A stretch of 64,000 nt of DNA from Alteromonas confluentis (GCF_001757105.1 NZ_MDHN01000032.1:1-64000); one strand, 5' to 3'; positions 37,675-47,909 are shown, counted from the stretch's first letter. The notes: generated by a model not told the origin, from the sequence alone. Numbers and translations are program-made.

Positions 37675-38325
37675 ATGAATATGAAAGTAAAAACGAGTTT
37701 GATGGCGGTTGCCGCCTGTTTCGCACTCTCTGGATGTCAGTCTGCCTATTATGGTGCTTGGGAAAAACTCGGCGTAGAAAAGCGGGACATCATGGTTGAC
37801 CGTGTTGAAAACGCCAAAGAATCTCAGGAAGATGCGCAAGAGCAGTTCGCCGATGCACTGGAAGAATTCAGCGCACTGATTAACTTCGACGGCGACGAGT
37901 TAGAAGATGTTTATGACGAGCTAAACAGTGAGTATCAAGACAGCAAAGCCGCCGCGCAGGAAGTGTCCGACCGCATAGACAAAGTGCAAAGCGTTGCTGA
38001 TGCATTATTCTCTGAGTGGGAAGATGAACTGACTAAATACGATAGTGCTACGCTACGTCGCTCCAGCGAGGAAAAATTGCGTGCCACTCGCCGTCAGTAC
38101 GAAACCATGATTAAAGCGATGCGCAAAGCAGAAAGTAGAATGGAGCCTGTACTAACAGCACTGCAGGATAATGTGCTTTATCTGAAGCATAACCTGAATG
38201 CCAGTGCCATTGGCGCATTGGAAGGTGAGTTAAAAACCATTCAGCAAAATGTATCGCGATTGATTAACGAGATGAAAGCCTCAGTGGCTGAATCTGACGC
38301 CTTTATCCGCGCAATGAAAAATTAA
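37675..38325 (+). CDS. DUF2959 family lipoprotein
   Basis: A 216-residue protein with a lipoprotein signal: lipobox LSGC around residue 20, then a mature part that is almost wholly helical and acidic, with coiled-coil character (ENAKESQEDAQEQFADALEEF). This is the DUF2959 family of unknown function. Start at ATG 37675, two bases after the previous stop. The acceptor Cys is followed by Gln-Ser, which suggests the outer membrane. Confidence 0.8.
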   Translation: MNMKVKTSLMAVAACFALSGCQSAYYGAWEKLGVEKRDIMVDRVENAKESQEDAQEQFADALEEFSALINFDGDELEDVYDELNSEYQDSKAAAQEVSDRIDKVQSVADALFSEWEDELTKYDSATLRRSSEEKLRATRRQYETMIKAMRKAESRMEPVLTALQDNVLYLKHNLNASAIGALEGELKTIQQNVSRLINEMKASVAESDAFIRAMKN

Positions 38326-38338
38326 GCAAGTGAAACGA

Positions 38339-38366
38339 AAATGACCGGCAACTGCCGGTCATTTTG
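38339..38366. terminator. Terminator between DUF2959 gene and yihY
   Basis: Stem AATGACCGGCA / GCCGGTCATT with a short ACT loop and TTTTG after it. The two genes converge here, so it may serve both. Confidence 0.8.
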
Positions 38367-38368
38367 TA

Positions 38369-39253
38369 TTATTCGGTGGGGACTTTTCTGGGCTCTTCAC
38401 TGGCCCTGATGTCACCGAAGGCATCTTCCAGGCTGCAGGTAAACTCTGCGCCAATCAGTACAACCACCCACGATACATACACCCATAAAAACAGAATAGG
38501 CAGCACTGCCATAGCCCCGTAAATTACCTGATAAGAGGTAAAGTTTGTAATGTACAGGGCAAATCCTTTCTTGGTGAATTCAAAGAATATGGTCGCTACC
38601 ACCGCGCCAATAAACGCATGGGAATAGCGTACTCGTCGGTTGGGAACCAACAGGTATAGAATGATGAAGGCTAACAGTGCTGCGAAGCTCGGTACCAGTT
38701 TCAACATAAAGGTGCCTACACCCGGCGTGTATTCTTCAGCGAACTCAGCCACACCCACTAGGTAAGAACTGATTGCTACACTCGACCCCATCAGCATCGG
38801 GCCCAAGGTGATAACCATCCAATAAATGGCGAAGGTATAAATCATCGGCCTGTCGCTCTGGGTGCGCCAAATCCGGTTCAGGGTTTTATCCACATTGGAG
38901 ATCAACAGCAGAGCAACAACCAGCAGCGACAGTATTCCCACCGCCCCCATTTCCGAAGCGTTAGCGACAAAGTCACCCATGTACTTATGCACCACGTCGC
39001 CAGCAGTCGGTACGAAGTTGGAGAACACAAACTGTTCCAGTTTACTGCGCACCGAGGCGAAAGCCGGAAACGCCGACATCACAGTGAACGTCACCATGAT
39101 AAAAGGCACCAGCGAGAGCAGGGTAACGTAAGCGAGATGGCCAGCAGAGATGGTGATGTTGTCCGCTTTGCAACGGCGCAGAAAAATATGGAAAAAAGCA
39201 ATAAGACCGGGACGTTTATCGTTCCACAGTTTTACCCAGCGATTATCTGTCAA
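38369..39253 (-). CDS. YihY/BrkB-family inner-membrane protein
   Basis: A 294-residue protein with six hydrophobic segments and the family signature AGHLAYVTLLSLVPFIMV and TSYQVIYGAMAVLPILFLWVY. E. coli YihY belongs to this family; the role is not settled. Two structured repeats lie in its upstream region. Confidence 0.9.
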   Translation of the reverse strand: MTDNRWVKLWNDKRPGLIAFFHIFLRRCKADNITISAGHLAYVTLLSLVPFIMVTFTVMSAFPAFASVRSKLEQFVFSNFVPTAGDVVHKYMGDFVANASEMGAVGILSLLVVALLLISNVDKTLNRIWRTQSDRPMIYTFAIYWMVITLGPMLMGSSVAISSYLVGVAEFAEEYTPGVGTFMLKLVPSFAALLAFIILYLLVPNRRVRYSHAFIGAVVATIFFEFTKKGFALYITNFTSYQVIYGAMAVLPILFLWVYVSWVVVLIGAEFTCSLEDAFGDIRASEEPRKVPTE

Positions 39254-39415
39254 AACAGACTCCTTTCAAACTGCACTGTTATGTTCATGCTCTCACAGTG
39301 TAACCATTCAGGGTCGTGGGGGAAATGTTTTGTTGATTTGTCAGTGGACTGAGATGTCTGGTGTGGTGGCGAAATTGCGTAAATCGCCAGGCGTCGTAGC
39401 GATAAGGGGGAGGGT

Positions 39416-39507
39416 GCCAGAGAAAAAACCGTCTGCAGCAGGGATGCTGCAGCGTTCTCTATAACAGCTTAGCCAGGCATGGAGCTCCGGCGTGTTTTTT
39501 CTCTGGC
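39416..39507 (-). repeat. Structured dispersed repeat, copy 4 (type II core)
   Basis: Arms GCCAGAGAAAAAAC at 39416-39429 and its exact complement at 39494-39507. Read on the minus strand the core is ACGCCGGAGCTCCATGCCTGG, then CTAAGCTGTTATAG, the hairpin CTGCAGCATCCCTGCTGCAG and ACGG. The middle segment matches copy 2, although the two sit in different regions. Confidence 0.82.
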
Positions 39508-39564
39508 CTTCGTATCCGGCGGAGATGCCGGAATACATCGTCAGAAGAAACGCGATAGGAGGGA

Positions 39565-39652
39565 GGTGATTCGGTAACAAACCGTCTGCAGCAGGGATGC
39601 TGCAGTCGAGCCTCCATGGATGGAATCTCGGCGTGTTTGTTACCGAATCGCC
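39565..39652 (-). repeat. Structured dispersed repeat, copy 5 (type I core)
   Basis: Arms 39565-39582 and 39635-39652 pair over 18 bases with one G-T wobble. On the minus strand the core is ACGCCGAGAT, palindrome TCCATCCATGGA, GGCTCGA, hairpin CTGCAGCATCCCTGCTGCAG, ACGG. Located just beyond the end of metF. Confidence 0.85.
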
Positions 39653-39676
39653 GTACTCCCAGCGTATTCGAAAATG

Positions 39677-40573
<897 letters not shown>

Positions 40574-40590
40574 TCATTTTTTGGCCGTTT

Positions 40591-40626
40591 AGACGTCTAA
40601 ACTAATTAATATATGTCTGGACGTCA
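40591..40626. promoter_or_regulatory. MetJ operator (met boxes) between metF and metJ
   Basis: AGACGTCT at 40591-40598 is an 8/8 match to the met box. Two further contiguous boxes, ATATGTCT (40611-40618) and GGACGTCA (40619-40626), match 6/8 each. MetJ binds cooperatively to tandem boxes; location just upstream of metF and next to metJ fits autoregulation and metF repression. Confidence 0.88.
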
Positions 40627-40715
40627 AGAGGTTTACACGGCTTAATTGACCTTTTCGCTACATTGTTTAGAATTTCCGCTCATAAGATAAAATAACAGGC
40701 AGTCCGAGATTTCAC

Positions 40716-41039
40716 ATGGCAGAATGGAATGGTAAGTATATACACCCTTATGCAGAGCATGGGAAAAAGAGTGAACAGGTAAAGAAAGTCACTGTTTCTA
40801 TTCCTATTAATGTGCTTAAGGAGCTCACAGATGAGCGCACCCGGCGACAGATAAACAATCTGCGTCATGCAACAAATTCAGAATTACTGTGTGAGGCATT
40901 CCTGCATGCGTTCACCGGGCAACCATTGCCTAACGATGATGACTTGCGCAAAGATAATCCAAATCGTATCCCGGCTGTTGCTCGAAAGATGATGGAAGAG
41001 ATGGGTATCGACCCGTCGGTGGATAACGAAGAAGAATAA
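40716..41039 (+). CDS. metJ: Methionine repressor MetJ
   Basis: A 107-residue ribbon-helix-helix repressor that uses SAM as corepressor. The DNA-binding strand is [46 protein letters not shown]; the N terminus [18 protein letters not shown] is nearly identical to E. coli MetJ. It controls the divergent metF and probably itself. Confidence 0.98.
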   Translation: MAEWNGKYIHPYAEHGKKSEQVKKVTVSIPINVLKELTDERTRRQINNLRHATNSELLCEAFLHAFTGQPLPNDDDLRKDNPNRIPAVARKMMEEMGIDPSVDNEEE

Positions 41040-41044
41040 AAACC

Positions 41045-41079
41045 AAGCCAGGGTAAATTAAATACTCTGGCTTTTTTTT
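41045..41079 (+). terminator. Rho-independent terminator after metJ
   Basis: Stem AGCCAGGGTA / TACTCTGGCT with an AATTAA loop and seven T residues. Confidence 0.9.
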
Positions 41080-41091
41080 AGGTCGCTTGCC

Positions 41092-42303
41092 TTACTCTGG
41101 TTTACTCAGCTCCGGCGGCTCAATTTTCTGCAGCTCGAACAGCGGCCGGAACGTTTTCCTGAACAATAACACCACGCCCAGACTCATCACGCCGCCGGTT
41201 ACGGCACAGGCCACCGGACCAATTGCTGCCGTTACTGAACCACTTCGGAAATCTCCCAGCTCGTTTGATGAGGCAATGAACAGTGAATTCACCGCGCTTA
41301 CCCGGCCGCGCAGGGCATCCGGCGTCATGATCTGAACCACTGAGCTTCTTATTACCACACTGATCATGTCTGAGCCGCCGTAAATCAGCAGCGCAAAACA
41401 GGCAACATAGAGATTTTGCGAGAAAGCAAAACCGATAATGGAAAAGCTGAAGATGAGCAGTGACCAGAACAGCAAGGGACCATTGCGCTCGATGGCGCGC
41501 TTACGCCGTACCATGGTTAACCCGATAATGGTTGCGCCAACGGCAGGCATGGCCCGGAGTAAACCCAGCGTCTCCGGCCCTTCATGCAATACGTCTTTAA
41601 CGAACACCGGCAGGATTGCCATCACGCTGCCACACAAAATCACCACCAGATCGGTAAACAGGGCGCCGCGCACCACATTGTTATGCATCAGATAATGCAC
41701 GCCACTAAAGATGTCTTTCAGATCCAACTTGCGCTCAGAGTGAATCTTCAGCGCGGGTAGCAGTGAGAAGCCACCCAATGTGAACAAACCGAAGATGATG
41801 AGTACCCAGTAGAGCTGTCGGTCGAGCATCGCCAGTAACACACCGGCGAGAAAAGGGCCAACCGTCAGCGCAATATTCCACATTGAGCTGATAGCAGCCA
41901 CGGCGCGACCCAGATGGTCGGTACTGACAATATTTGGCAGTACCGACTGGATCGCCGGGGCGAAAAATGCCCGTCCGGCGCCCAGCACCGATAGCGACAG
42001 GAACAGCGCCCATTTATTCAGTTCCGGCTGATTCATCAGTATCGCCACCGCCAGCACAACGAAAAGCTGCAGGCTGGCGGAGAGCAACAGAATGCTTTTG
42101 CGGGAAAAATTATCCGCTGCCCATCCGGCTACCAGAAACAGACTAATCACCGGCACAATCTGGAAAATGCCTACCAACGCCAGATCGAAAGCCTCGCCAG
42201 TGGATTCATATAAATGCCAGCCGATACTGACGCTCATGGTAGAGCCTATCAGGGTTGTTGCAATACGCCCGATAATGAGCCCAATGAGTGCTTTAGACCA
42301 CAT
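41092..42303 (-). CDS. MFS transporter, EntS-like
   Basis: A 403-residue inner-membrane protein with about twelve hydrophobic segments and the MFS loop motif AGWAADNFSRKSILLLSASLQ between helices 2 and 3. It resembles the major-facilitator group that includes enterobactin and multidrug exporters. The substrate cannot be told from the sequence and no siderophore genes are adjacent. Confidence 0.85.
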   Translation of the reverse strand: MWSKALIGLIIGRIATTLIGSTMSVSIGWHLYESTGEAFDLALVGIFQIVPVISLFLVAGWAADNFSRKSILLLSASLQLFVVLAVAILMNQPELNKWALFLSLSVLGAGRAFFAPAIQSVLPNIVSTDHLGRAVAAISSMWNIALTVGPFLAGVLLAMLDRQLYWVLIIFGLFTLGGFSLLPALKIHSERKLDLKDIFSGVHYLMHNNVVRGALFTDLVVILCGSVMAILPVFVKDVLHEGPETLGLLRAMPAVGATIIGLTMVRRKRAIERNGPLLFWSLLIFSFSIIGFAFSQNLYVACFALLIYGGSDMISVVIRSSVVQIMTPDALRGRVSAVNSLFIASSNELGDFRSGSVTAAIGPVACAVTGGVMSLGVVLLFRKTFRPLFELQKIEPPELSKPE

Positions 42304-42353
42304 GATATCTATATCCGTTAGATTTGAAGAAGAATGCGTGCGCCAAAACGCAA

Positions 42354-42379
42354 ACGGGCCGGTAGAATTACCGGCCCGT
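42354..42379 (-). terminator. Terminator after malic enzyme
   Basis: Stem ACGGGCCGGTA / TACCGGCCCGT around GAAT. On the minus strand it is followed by TTTGCGTTTT, a broken T tract. Confidence 0.75.
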
Positions 42380-42404
42380 GGCAGATGAGTGCAGTATGCC
42401 CTAA

Positions 42405-43658
42405 TTAGGCATTGTTACCCAGATATTTTGCTGGCAGTGTCTCGACACCGGCCACGCCGGAATCAATGGCAGCCTGTGCAACAGCACTGGCGATGCGGTT
42501 CAGTAAGCGCGGATCCATTGGCTTCGGAATAATGTAGTCCTTACCGAAGGTCAGCGACGCAGATTTACTGGCTTTCAATACTTCTTCAGGCACCGGTTCT
42601 TTTGATACAGAACGTAGTGCTTCAACCGCAGCGACTTTCATTTCATCGTTAATCGTGGAAGCGCGAACATCCAGTGCGCCACGGAAGATGAACGGGAAAC
42701 ACAGCACGTTGTTAACCTGATTCGGGTAATCCGAACGGCCTGTCGCCATGATGAGGTCAGAGCGTACTTCATGAGCCAGTTCAGGTTTAATTTCCGGATC
42801 TGGGTTTGAACAGGCGAAAACGACCGGGTTTGGTGCCATCAGTTTTAAGGTTTCGGGTGGCAGAACATCCGGGCCTGATACACCAACGAAGATATCGGCA
42901 CCGTCCATCACATCATCAAGGGTACGCTTGTCGGTGTTGTTGGCGAACAGCATTTTGTGTTCAGTAAGGTCGTCGCGACGGGTGTGGATAACGCCTTTGC
43001 GATCGAGCATATAAATGCGTTCACGCTGGGCACCACATTTGATTAGCAGTTCCATACAGGCAACGGCGGCTGCGCCGGCACCCATACACACAATCTTTGC
43101 ATCTTCGATATTCTTGCCCTGAATCTCCAGCGCATTCAGCATACCGGCGGCAGTCACGATAGCAGTACCGTGCTGGTCGTCGTGGAATACCGGGATTTTG
43201 CAGCGCTTGATCAGCTCCTGCTCAATCTCAAAACATTCTGGTGCTTTAATATCTTCCAGGTTAATACCACCGAAGGTATCGGCAATATTAGCCACCGTAT
43301 TGATAAACTCTTCGGTGGTACGGTGTTTTACTTCAATATCGATAGCGTCAAGGCCCGCGAAGCGTTTGAACAGCAGCGCTTTACCTTCCATTACCGGCTT
43401 TGAAGCAAGGGGACCTAAATTGCCCAAACCTAAAATGGCAGTACCGTTACTAATAACAGCTACCATGTTGCCTTTCGCGGTATAGCGATAAGCGGCATCA
43501 GGATCTTCTGCAATTTCGCGCACTGGCTCGGCAACACCGGGGCTGTACGCAAGAGCGAGATCATCAACACTGTCTGCCGGGGTAGACAGCTCTACTTTAA
43601 TTTTACCTGGTGTAGGGTACTCGTGGTAATCCAGGGCGCGTTGTCTGAAATCTGACAT
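42405..43658 (-). CDS. Malic enzyme, short bacterial form
   Basis: A 417-residue NAD(P)-dependent decarboxylating malate dehydrogenase that makes pyruvate and CO2. Visible motifs are PVMEGKALLFKRFAG (substrate loop), DDQHGTAIVTAAGMLNAL and the Rossmann GAGAAAVACMELL. It lacks the phosphotransacetylase-like C-terminal domain of E. coli MaeB, so it is the minimal catalytic form. Cofactor preference is not decided by the sequence. Confidence 0.93.
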   Translation of the reverse strand: MSDFRQRALDYHEYPTPGKIKVELSTPADSVDDLALAYSPGVAEPVREIAEDPDAAYRYTAKGNMVAVISNGTAILGLGNLGPLASKPVMEGKALLFKRFAGLDAIDIEVKHRTTEEFINTVANIADTFGGINLEDIKAPECFEIEQELIKRCKIPVFHDDQHGTAIVTAAGMLNALEIQGKNIEDAKIVCMGAGAAAVACMELLIKCGAQRERIYMLDRKGVIHTRRDDLTEHKMLFANNTDKRTLDDVMDGADIFVGVSGPDVLPPETLKLMAPNPVVFACSNPDPEIKPELAHEVRSDLIMATGRSDYPNQVNNVLCFPFIFRGALDVRASTINDEMKVAAVEALRSVSKEPVPEEVLKASKSASLTFGKDYIIPKPMDPRLLNRIASAVAQAAIDSGVAGVETLPAKYLGNNA

Positions 43659-44010
43659 GCTTTTATGTGTCCTTCTCAGGGTTATTCGTTACAAAGATAC
43701 ACCTGTCGTTCTGGCTAATTTGTTGTTTTTGTTATAACAGCCATATAAGACCAATGTAGCATATCGCCTTTCACAGTACATATCTGATCAGGACTAATCT
43801 CATGATTACTCTAGTGGTCAAACCGCCACGACACAAAACGGTATTATCAATGGTGACCATTTATCAAATTAATAAACAGTCCTTAACTTATATTTAAAAG
43901 CATATAAACAGCGTAGAAGCTGGTGTTTGTTTTTTGATCGTTAGTGAAGTGGGGGGCTAGAAGACAGCCTAAAAGGGATGAATATCGAAATGGAAATTAT
44001 TGCAGACACA
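43659..44010. other. Intergenic region between rpmE terminator and malic enzyme
   Basis: AT-rich noncoding sequence that must hold the malic enzyme promoter on the minus strand. A short palindrome ATGGTGACCAT lies near 43850. No gene or recognisable RNA is visible. Confidence 0.5.
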
Positions 44011-44036
44011 AAAAAAGCGCCATAAAGGCGCTTTTT
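44011..44036 (-). terminator. Terminator after rpmE
   Basis: AAAAAAGCGCC / GGCGCTTTTTT stem with an ATAAA loop. It lies 20 bases beyond the rpmE stop; T tracts exist on both strands. Confidence 0.9.
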
Positions 44037-44055
44037 TCGCAATTCACTGCAGGGC

Positions 44056-44268
44056 TTATTTTTTGCCCAGTGCACCGAAACGCTTCTTGAAGCGGTCAAC
44101 ACGACCACCGGTGTCAACGTTACGTTGCTTACCAGTGTAGAACGGGTGACAGTTAGAACATACGTCCAGGTTCAGATCTTTACCTGCAGTAGAACGAACT
44201 TTGATAACATTACCGCAAGAACAAGCAGCAGTAATTTCTTCGTAAGTAGGATGGATATCTTGTTTCAT
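44056..44268 (-). CDS. rpmE: 50S ribosomal protein L31, zinc-binding form
   Basis: A 70-residue L31 with four cysteines (Cys16, Cys18, Cys37, Cys40, in CSCG and CSNC) and [25 protein letters not shown]. This is the zinc form rather than the zinc-free paralogue. It is divergent from priA, as in E. coli. Confidence 0.98.
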   Translation of the reverse strand: MKQDIHPTYEEITAACSCGNVIKVRSTAGKDLNLDVCSNCHPFYTGKQRNVDTGGRVDRFKKRFGALGKK

Positions 44269-44443
44269 GGGTTACCTCAATCTTAAGGCCGTATCGCTAT
44301 CCAGCCCGAAGCTGAACACCATACGCAACTATATTCAAATGCAAGACACAACTGGCCTTGCCGTAAAGAGCGGCGCATATTAATGTATGGCGCCCGTTTG
44401 ATCAAGAACGATAAGCGAAAAATGCGGAAAAAATAGGCGGATT

Positions 44444-46615
44444 ATGCATTTTGTCGAGGTGGCGGTACCGGTACCGCTACGCCAAACTTTTACCTACAGC
44501 TGTGACATCCTCCCGGAACCTGGTTGTCGGGTCAGTATTTCCTTCGGCCCCCGTAATCTTGTCGGTGTCGTGACAGGTGAACTGACTGCGCCTGAAAATC
44601 CAGACAAGATCAAAGCCATCGATAAAATTATTGATGACACGCCTGTACTAGACCGGGTTTTGCTGAAGCTTTGCCATTGGCTATCGCAGTACTATTTGCA
44701 TCCCATTGGTGAGGTGATTCATACCGTACTCCCTGTGCTTTTACGAAAGGGCGAATCTGCGAGTCCGGTGGATGAAGTGTGGTGGCATGCCGCCGATAAT
44801 ATTGATGAAAACCTGGCTGCGCTTAAACGGGCGAAACGCCAGTATGCCTGTTTGGAAGCGCTGGTGGATGAACCGGTGCGCGAAGGCGACCTCAAAAATA
44901 CGTTTCCCTCTACCATTATTAACGCACTGGAAGAAAAAGGCTTTATCCGTCAGGAAAGTAAGCCGCCGCCGTTGCGCCCGAAAATGTGGCTGGATTATTT
45001 TGATGTGGCAAAAAAGCCATTACCAGACAAAGAGCAGGCCGTCGCGATTTCCACGATAGTGCAAAGTCGTTCTCGGTTTGCGCCTTATTTGTTAGAAGGG
45101 GTAACGGGCAGCGGAAAAACGGAAGTCTACCTCCAGGCTATCGAAGATGTGCTGGCAGAAGGGCGGCAGGTGTTAATTTTGGTGCCGGAAATCGGCCTTA
45201 CACCACAAACGGTGTCGCGCTTCGCCAGCCGATTTGGTATCGACATTGGTATTTTGCATTCACAGCTAAACGATAAAGATCGGCTATCGGTGTGGCAGCG
45301 TGCCCGTGCTGGTGAGTTGGGAGTCATTATTGGTACTCGTTCGGCAATTTTCACGCCGATGAAATTCCCCGGCATGATCATCGTAGATGAAGAGCATGAT
45401 GATTCCTACAAACAGCAGGATGGTTTGCGCTATCACGCCCGCGATCTGGCAGTAATGCGAGCGCACACAGAAAATATTCCACTGGTGTTAGGCACGGCCA
45501 CGCCGTCGCTGGAAACGCTGAACAACGCGTTGACGAAGCGATATGGTCATCTTCAGCTAACAAAGCGAGCGGGCGGGGCATCGAAAACCCATCAGCAGGT
45601 GCTGGATGTGCGTGATCAGCGTCTGCAGTTCGGTATCGCCGATGGCATGTTAAGTATCATGCGTCAGCACTTATCTATGGGTAATCAGGTGCTGGTGTTT
45701 GTAAACCGCCGCGGTTATGCCCCTGCACTGATTTGCCATCACTGTGGTCATTCCTACGATTGTCGTCGCTGTGAGCGTCCTTACACGGTGCATCGCACTC
45801 AGCAGCGGTTGCAGTGTCACCACTGCGGTGGCGCCCGACCTATTCCGCGGCAGTGTGAACACTGTGGCGAAAATAAACTCATAACCGCGGGTGTGGGTAC
45901 CGAACAAATCGAAGACGGATTGGCAAAGATGTTTCCCGGCGTGAAGCAAATCCGTATCGACAGCGATTCGGTGCGGGGCAAAGACAAACTTCAACGCTCG
46001 CTAGATGATATCAACGCCCAGAAATATCAGCTATTAATCGGCACGCAAATTCTTTCGAAAGGTCATCACTTTCCCCATGTAACACTGGTGGTGGTTTTAG
46101 ATTGTGATGGCGCGCTGTTCAGTGCCGACTTCCGTGCCAGCGAGAAACTGGCACAATTGGTAACGCAATTGGCAGGCCGAGCGGGCAGGGCGTCGAAGCC
46201 GGGAGAAATGTGGCTGCAAACCCACAATCCGGGACATCCGTTATTACAAGATTTGGTACACAATGGTTATGCCCACTTTGCCCGTCAGGCGCTGGATGAG
46301 CGAAAACTCTCCTGGATGCCACCGTTTCAATCGCAAGCGGTGATTCGCTCAGAAGCGACTAACGGTGAGCTGGCCTGGGAATTTCTTGAGCAGGTTCGAA
46401 CGCTATTGCAAAGTGAAGTGGTGCGGCTGAATGGTCCGCTTCCATGTTTAATAGAGAAACGGCAGGGGCGGTATCGGTTTATGTTGGTTTTGCAATCGGC
46501 GCAGCGCAAGGCGATAAATGATTTGCTCAGGCGAGCGTTACCGAACATCACGTCGCTGCCCACGGCGAGCAAAGTGCGCTGGTCGCTAGATGTCGATCCA
46601 TCAGACTTCAGTTAG
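44444..46615 (+). CDS. priA: Primosomal protein N' (replication restart helicase)
   Basis: PriA reloads the replisome at stalled forks. The 723-residue protein has Walker A GVTGSGKTEVYL, the DEEH box, helicase motif GTATPSLETL, and a zinc-binding insert with paired cysteines (CHHCGHSYDCRRCERPY, CHHCGGA, CEHCG). The later motif GTQILSKGHHFPHVTLV is also intact. Close to the E. coli length of 732. Confidence 0.98.
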   Translation: MHFVEVAVPVPLRQTFTYSCDILPEPGCRVSISFGPRNLVGVVTGELTAPENPDKIKAIDKIIDDTPVLDRVLLKLCHWLSQYYLHPIGEVIHTVLPVLLRKGESASPVDEVWWHAADNIDENLAALKRAKRQYACLEALVDEPVREGDLKNTFPSTIINALEEKGFIRQESKPPPLRPKMWLDYFDVAKKPLPDKEQAVAISTIVQSRSRFAPYLLEGVTGSGKTEVYLQAIEDVLAEGRQVLILVPEIGLTPQTVSRFASRFGIDIGILHSQLNDKDRLSVWQRARAGELGVIIGTRSAIFTPMKFPGMIIVDEEHDDSYKQQDGLRYHARDLAVMRAHTENIPLVLGTATPSLETLNNALTKRYGHLQLTKRAGGASKTHQQVLDVRDQRLQFGIADGMLSIMRQHLSMGNQVLVFVNRRGYAPALICHHCGHSYDCRRCERPYTVHRTQQRLQCHHCGGARPIPRQCEHCGENKLITAGVGTEQIEDGLAKMFPGVKQIRIDSDSVRGKDKLQRSLDDINAQKYQLLIGTQILSKGHHFPHVTLVVVLDCDGALFSADFRASEKLAQLVTQLAGRAGRASKPGEMWLQTHNPGHPLLQDLVHNGYAHFARQALDERKLSWMPPFQSQAVIRSEATNGELAWEFLEQVRTLLQSEVVRLNGPLPCLIEKRQGRYRFMLVLQSAQRKAINDLLRRALPNITSLPTASKVRWSLDVDPSDFS

Positions 46616-46808
46616 CAGATGTTGCTTGAGTCTGACGACGAATTCATTAGACTGAGCGACTTCGGCTAAGATACCGACAGCAAAGTTAAGAAATAAAAGC
46701 TACACTGCTTTACCTGAACCATCGCTACGGAATGTGCGCTTTCTGAATGAAAAAAGAAGCGATGGTCAGTTGTCTGAAATATAAATTTTAACGGGATAGA
46801 TGCCGGTT

Positions 46809-47375
46809 ATGGCTCAACGTGATTATGTATCTCGTGGACGTGCGCCACAGAATAAAAACAAAAATAACAATAAGCGGAAGCCGCCAGCCCCAGAGCAGAA
46901 CAGAACCAAGATCTGGATGCGCCTGGTGGTGGTGATTATTGCCATTCTTGCACTGATTTATTTTCTGTTTTCAATTAAAGATAACGTGGACGAAACGGCT
47001 GATTCGACCATGGAGCAGTTGCCGCAAATCGTGGAAGAAGACGAACTGCCAGAAGTACCAAAAGAAGAGTGGGATTACATTAAGAGTTTGCCTGGCTACG
47101 AAGTGGAAGTAGAAGTCGCGGAACAGCAGAAATCTGACAAACTTTACCTGCTGCAATGTGGCTCATTCCGTACCCGTTCTCAGGCCGAAGAAATGAAAGC
47201 GAAAATTGCCTTCCAGGGCCTGGAAGCGCAGGTTCGTGCCACCACCGGTTCAAACGGCGAATGGTTCCGCGTGATCATGGGACCACTGCAAACCAAACGC
47301 GACGCAGAGCGGGCCAAACACAGCCTGCGAAAAGTGAACATCACCACCTGCATGATCCTCACCTGGAACTTATAA
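46809..47375 (+). CDS. ftsN: Cell division protein FtsN, short form
   Basis: A 188-residue bitopic protein: MAQRDYVSRGR start shared with E. coli FtsN, a basic cytoplasmic stretch, one transmembrane helix (LVVVIIAILALIYFLF), a short acidic linker, and a C-terminal SPOR domain (about 110-185) that binds bare glycan strands. It is much shorter than the E. coli protein (319), with most of the periplasmic linker missing. It lies ahead of hslVU as in E. coli. Confidence 0.9.
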   Translation: MAQRDYVSRGRAPQNKNKNNNKRKPPAPEQNRTKIWMRLVVVIIAILALIYFLFSIKDNVDETADSTMEQLPQIVEEDELPEVPKEEWDYIKSLPGYEVEVEVAEQQKSDKLYLLQCGSFRTRSQAEEMKAKIAFQGLEAQVRATTGSNGEWFRVIMGPLQTKRDAERAKHSLRKVNITTCMILTWNL

Positions 47376-47405
47376 GGAAAAGAACCTATCGCTATCGGGG
47401 CTTCC

Positions 47406-47493
47406 GAAATTCTGGTACAGAACTCGCGGTAAACCCATCCATGGGCGCTCGGCAGCCGCTTCCCTGCGGCTGACGGTTCTGTACCAGAATTTC
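47406..47493 (+). repeat. Structured dispersed repeat, copy 6 (type I core)
   Basis: Arms GAAATTCTGGTACAGAAC at 47406-47423 and its exact complement at 47476-47493. Core: TCGCGGTAAA, CCCATCCATGGG, CGCTCGGC, hairpin AGCCGCTTCCCTGCGGCT, GACG. Weaker pairing continues outward to about 47379 and 47527. Confidence 0.87.
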
Positions 47494-47554
47494 TACAACC
47501 CCTGCGCTCAAGGTTCTTAGCTTTTTCCGTGAGCCCTTGTGGCCAGGGCAGGCA

Positions 47555-47634
47555 TTGTCGGCGAGAACTCGCCGTGAACCCGTCCCTGGGGGCTCGACAA
47601 CCGCATCCATGCGGTTGACGGTTCTCGCCGACAA
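47555..47634 (+). repeat. Structured dispersed repeat, copy 7 (type I core)
   Basis: Arms TTGTCGGCGAGAAC at 47555-47568 and complement at 47621-47634. Core: TCGCCGTGAA, CCCGTCCCTGGGG, GCTCGAC, hairpin AACCGCATCCATGCGGTT, GACG. The hairpin stem differs from copy 6 at several paired positions yet stays complementary. Confidence 0.85.
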
Positions 47635-47659
47635 CACCTTACCCCGTCCGCGGACTCAC

Positions 47660-47697
47660 AACCGTGCTCGGCAGCAGCATCCCTGCTGCTGACGGTT
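47660..47697 (+). repeat. Structured dispersed repeat, copy 8 (shortened)
   Basis: AACCGT and ACGGTT close a short stem around GCTCGGC and the hairpin AGCAGCATCCCTGCTGCT. The CCATCCATGG part is missing. A more degenerate relative follows near 47750-47790. Confidence 0.65.
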
Positions 47698-47815
47698 TGG
47701 AATGGCTTTCCTTTCTTTGTCTGCGGGCCTGACTTTCGTTCGTCCGTGGGCTCACAACCGTGCTCGACAATGGCGCTCCCGGCCTGAAGAGTTCACAACA
47801 CCTCACAGTTTCTCC

Positions 47816-47843
47816 CTTGAAAAAATAATGTCTTCCCCCACTT
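47816..47843 (+). promoter_or_regulatory. Sigma-32-type heat-shock promoter upstream of hslVU
   Basis: CTTGAAA at 47816-47822, 13 bases, CCCCACTT at 47836-47843. This is a near match to the sigma-32 consensus CTTGAAA / CCCCATNT. It lies 67 bases before hslV, a known heat-shock operon in E. coli. Confidence 0.72.
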
Positions 47844-47909
47844 ATCTCTTCATTGAAATTAATTTGCTGAGCGCGACGGCCAGCGACACCCGAAACATGG
47901 GGAAGTGTA

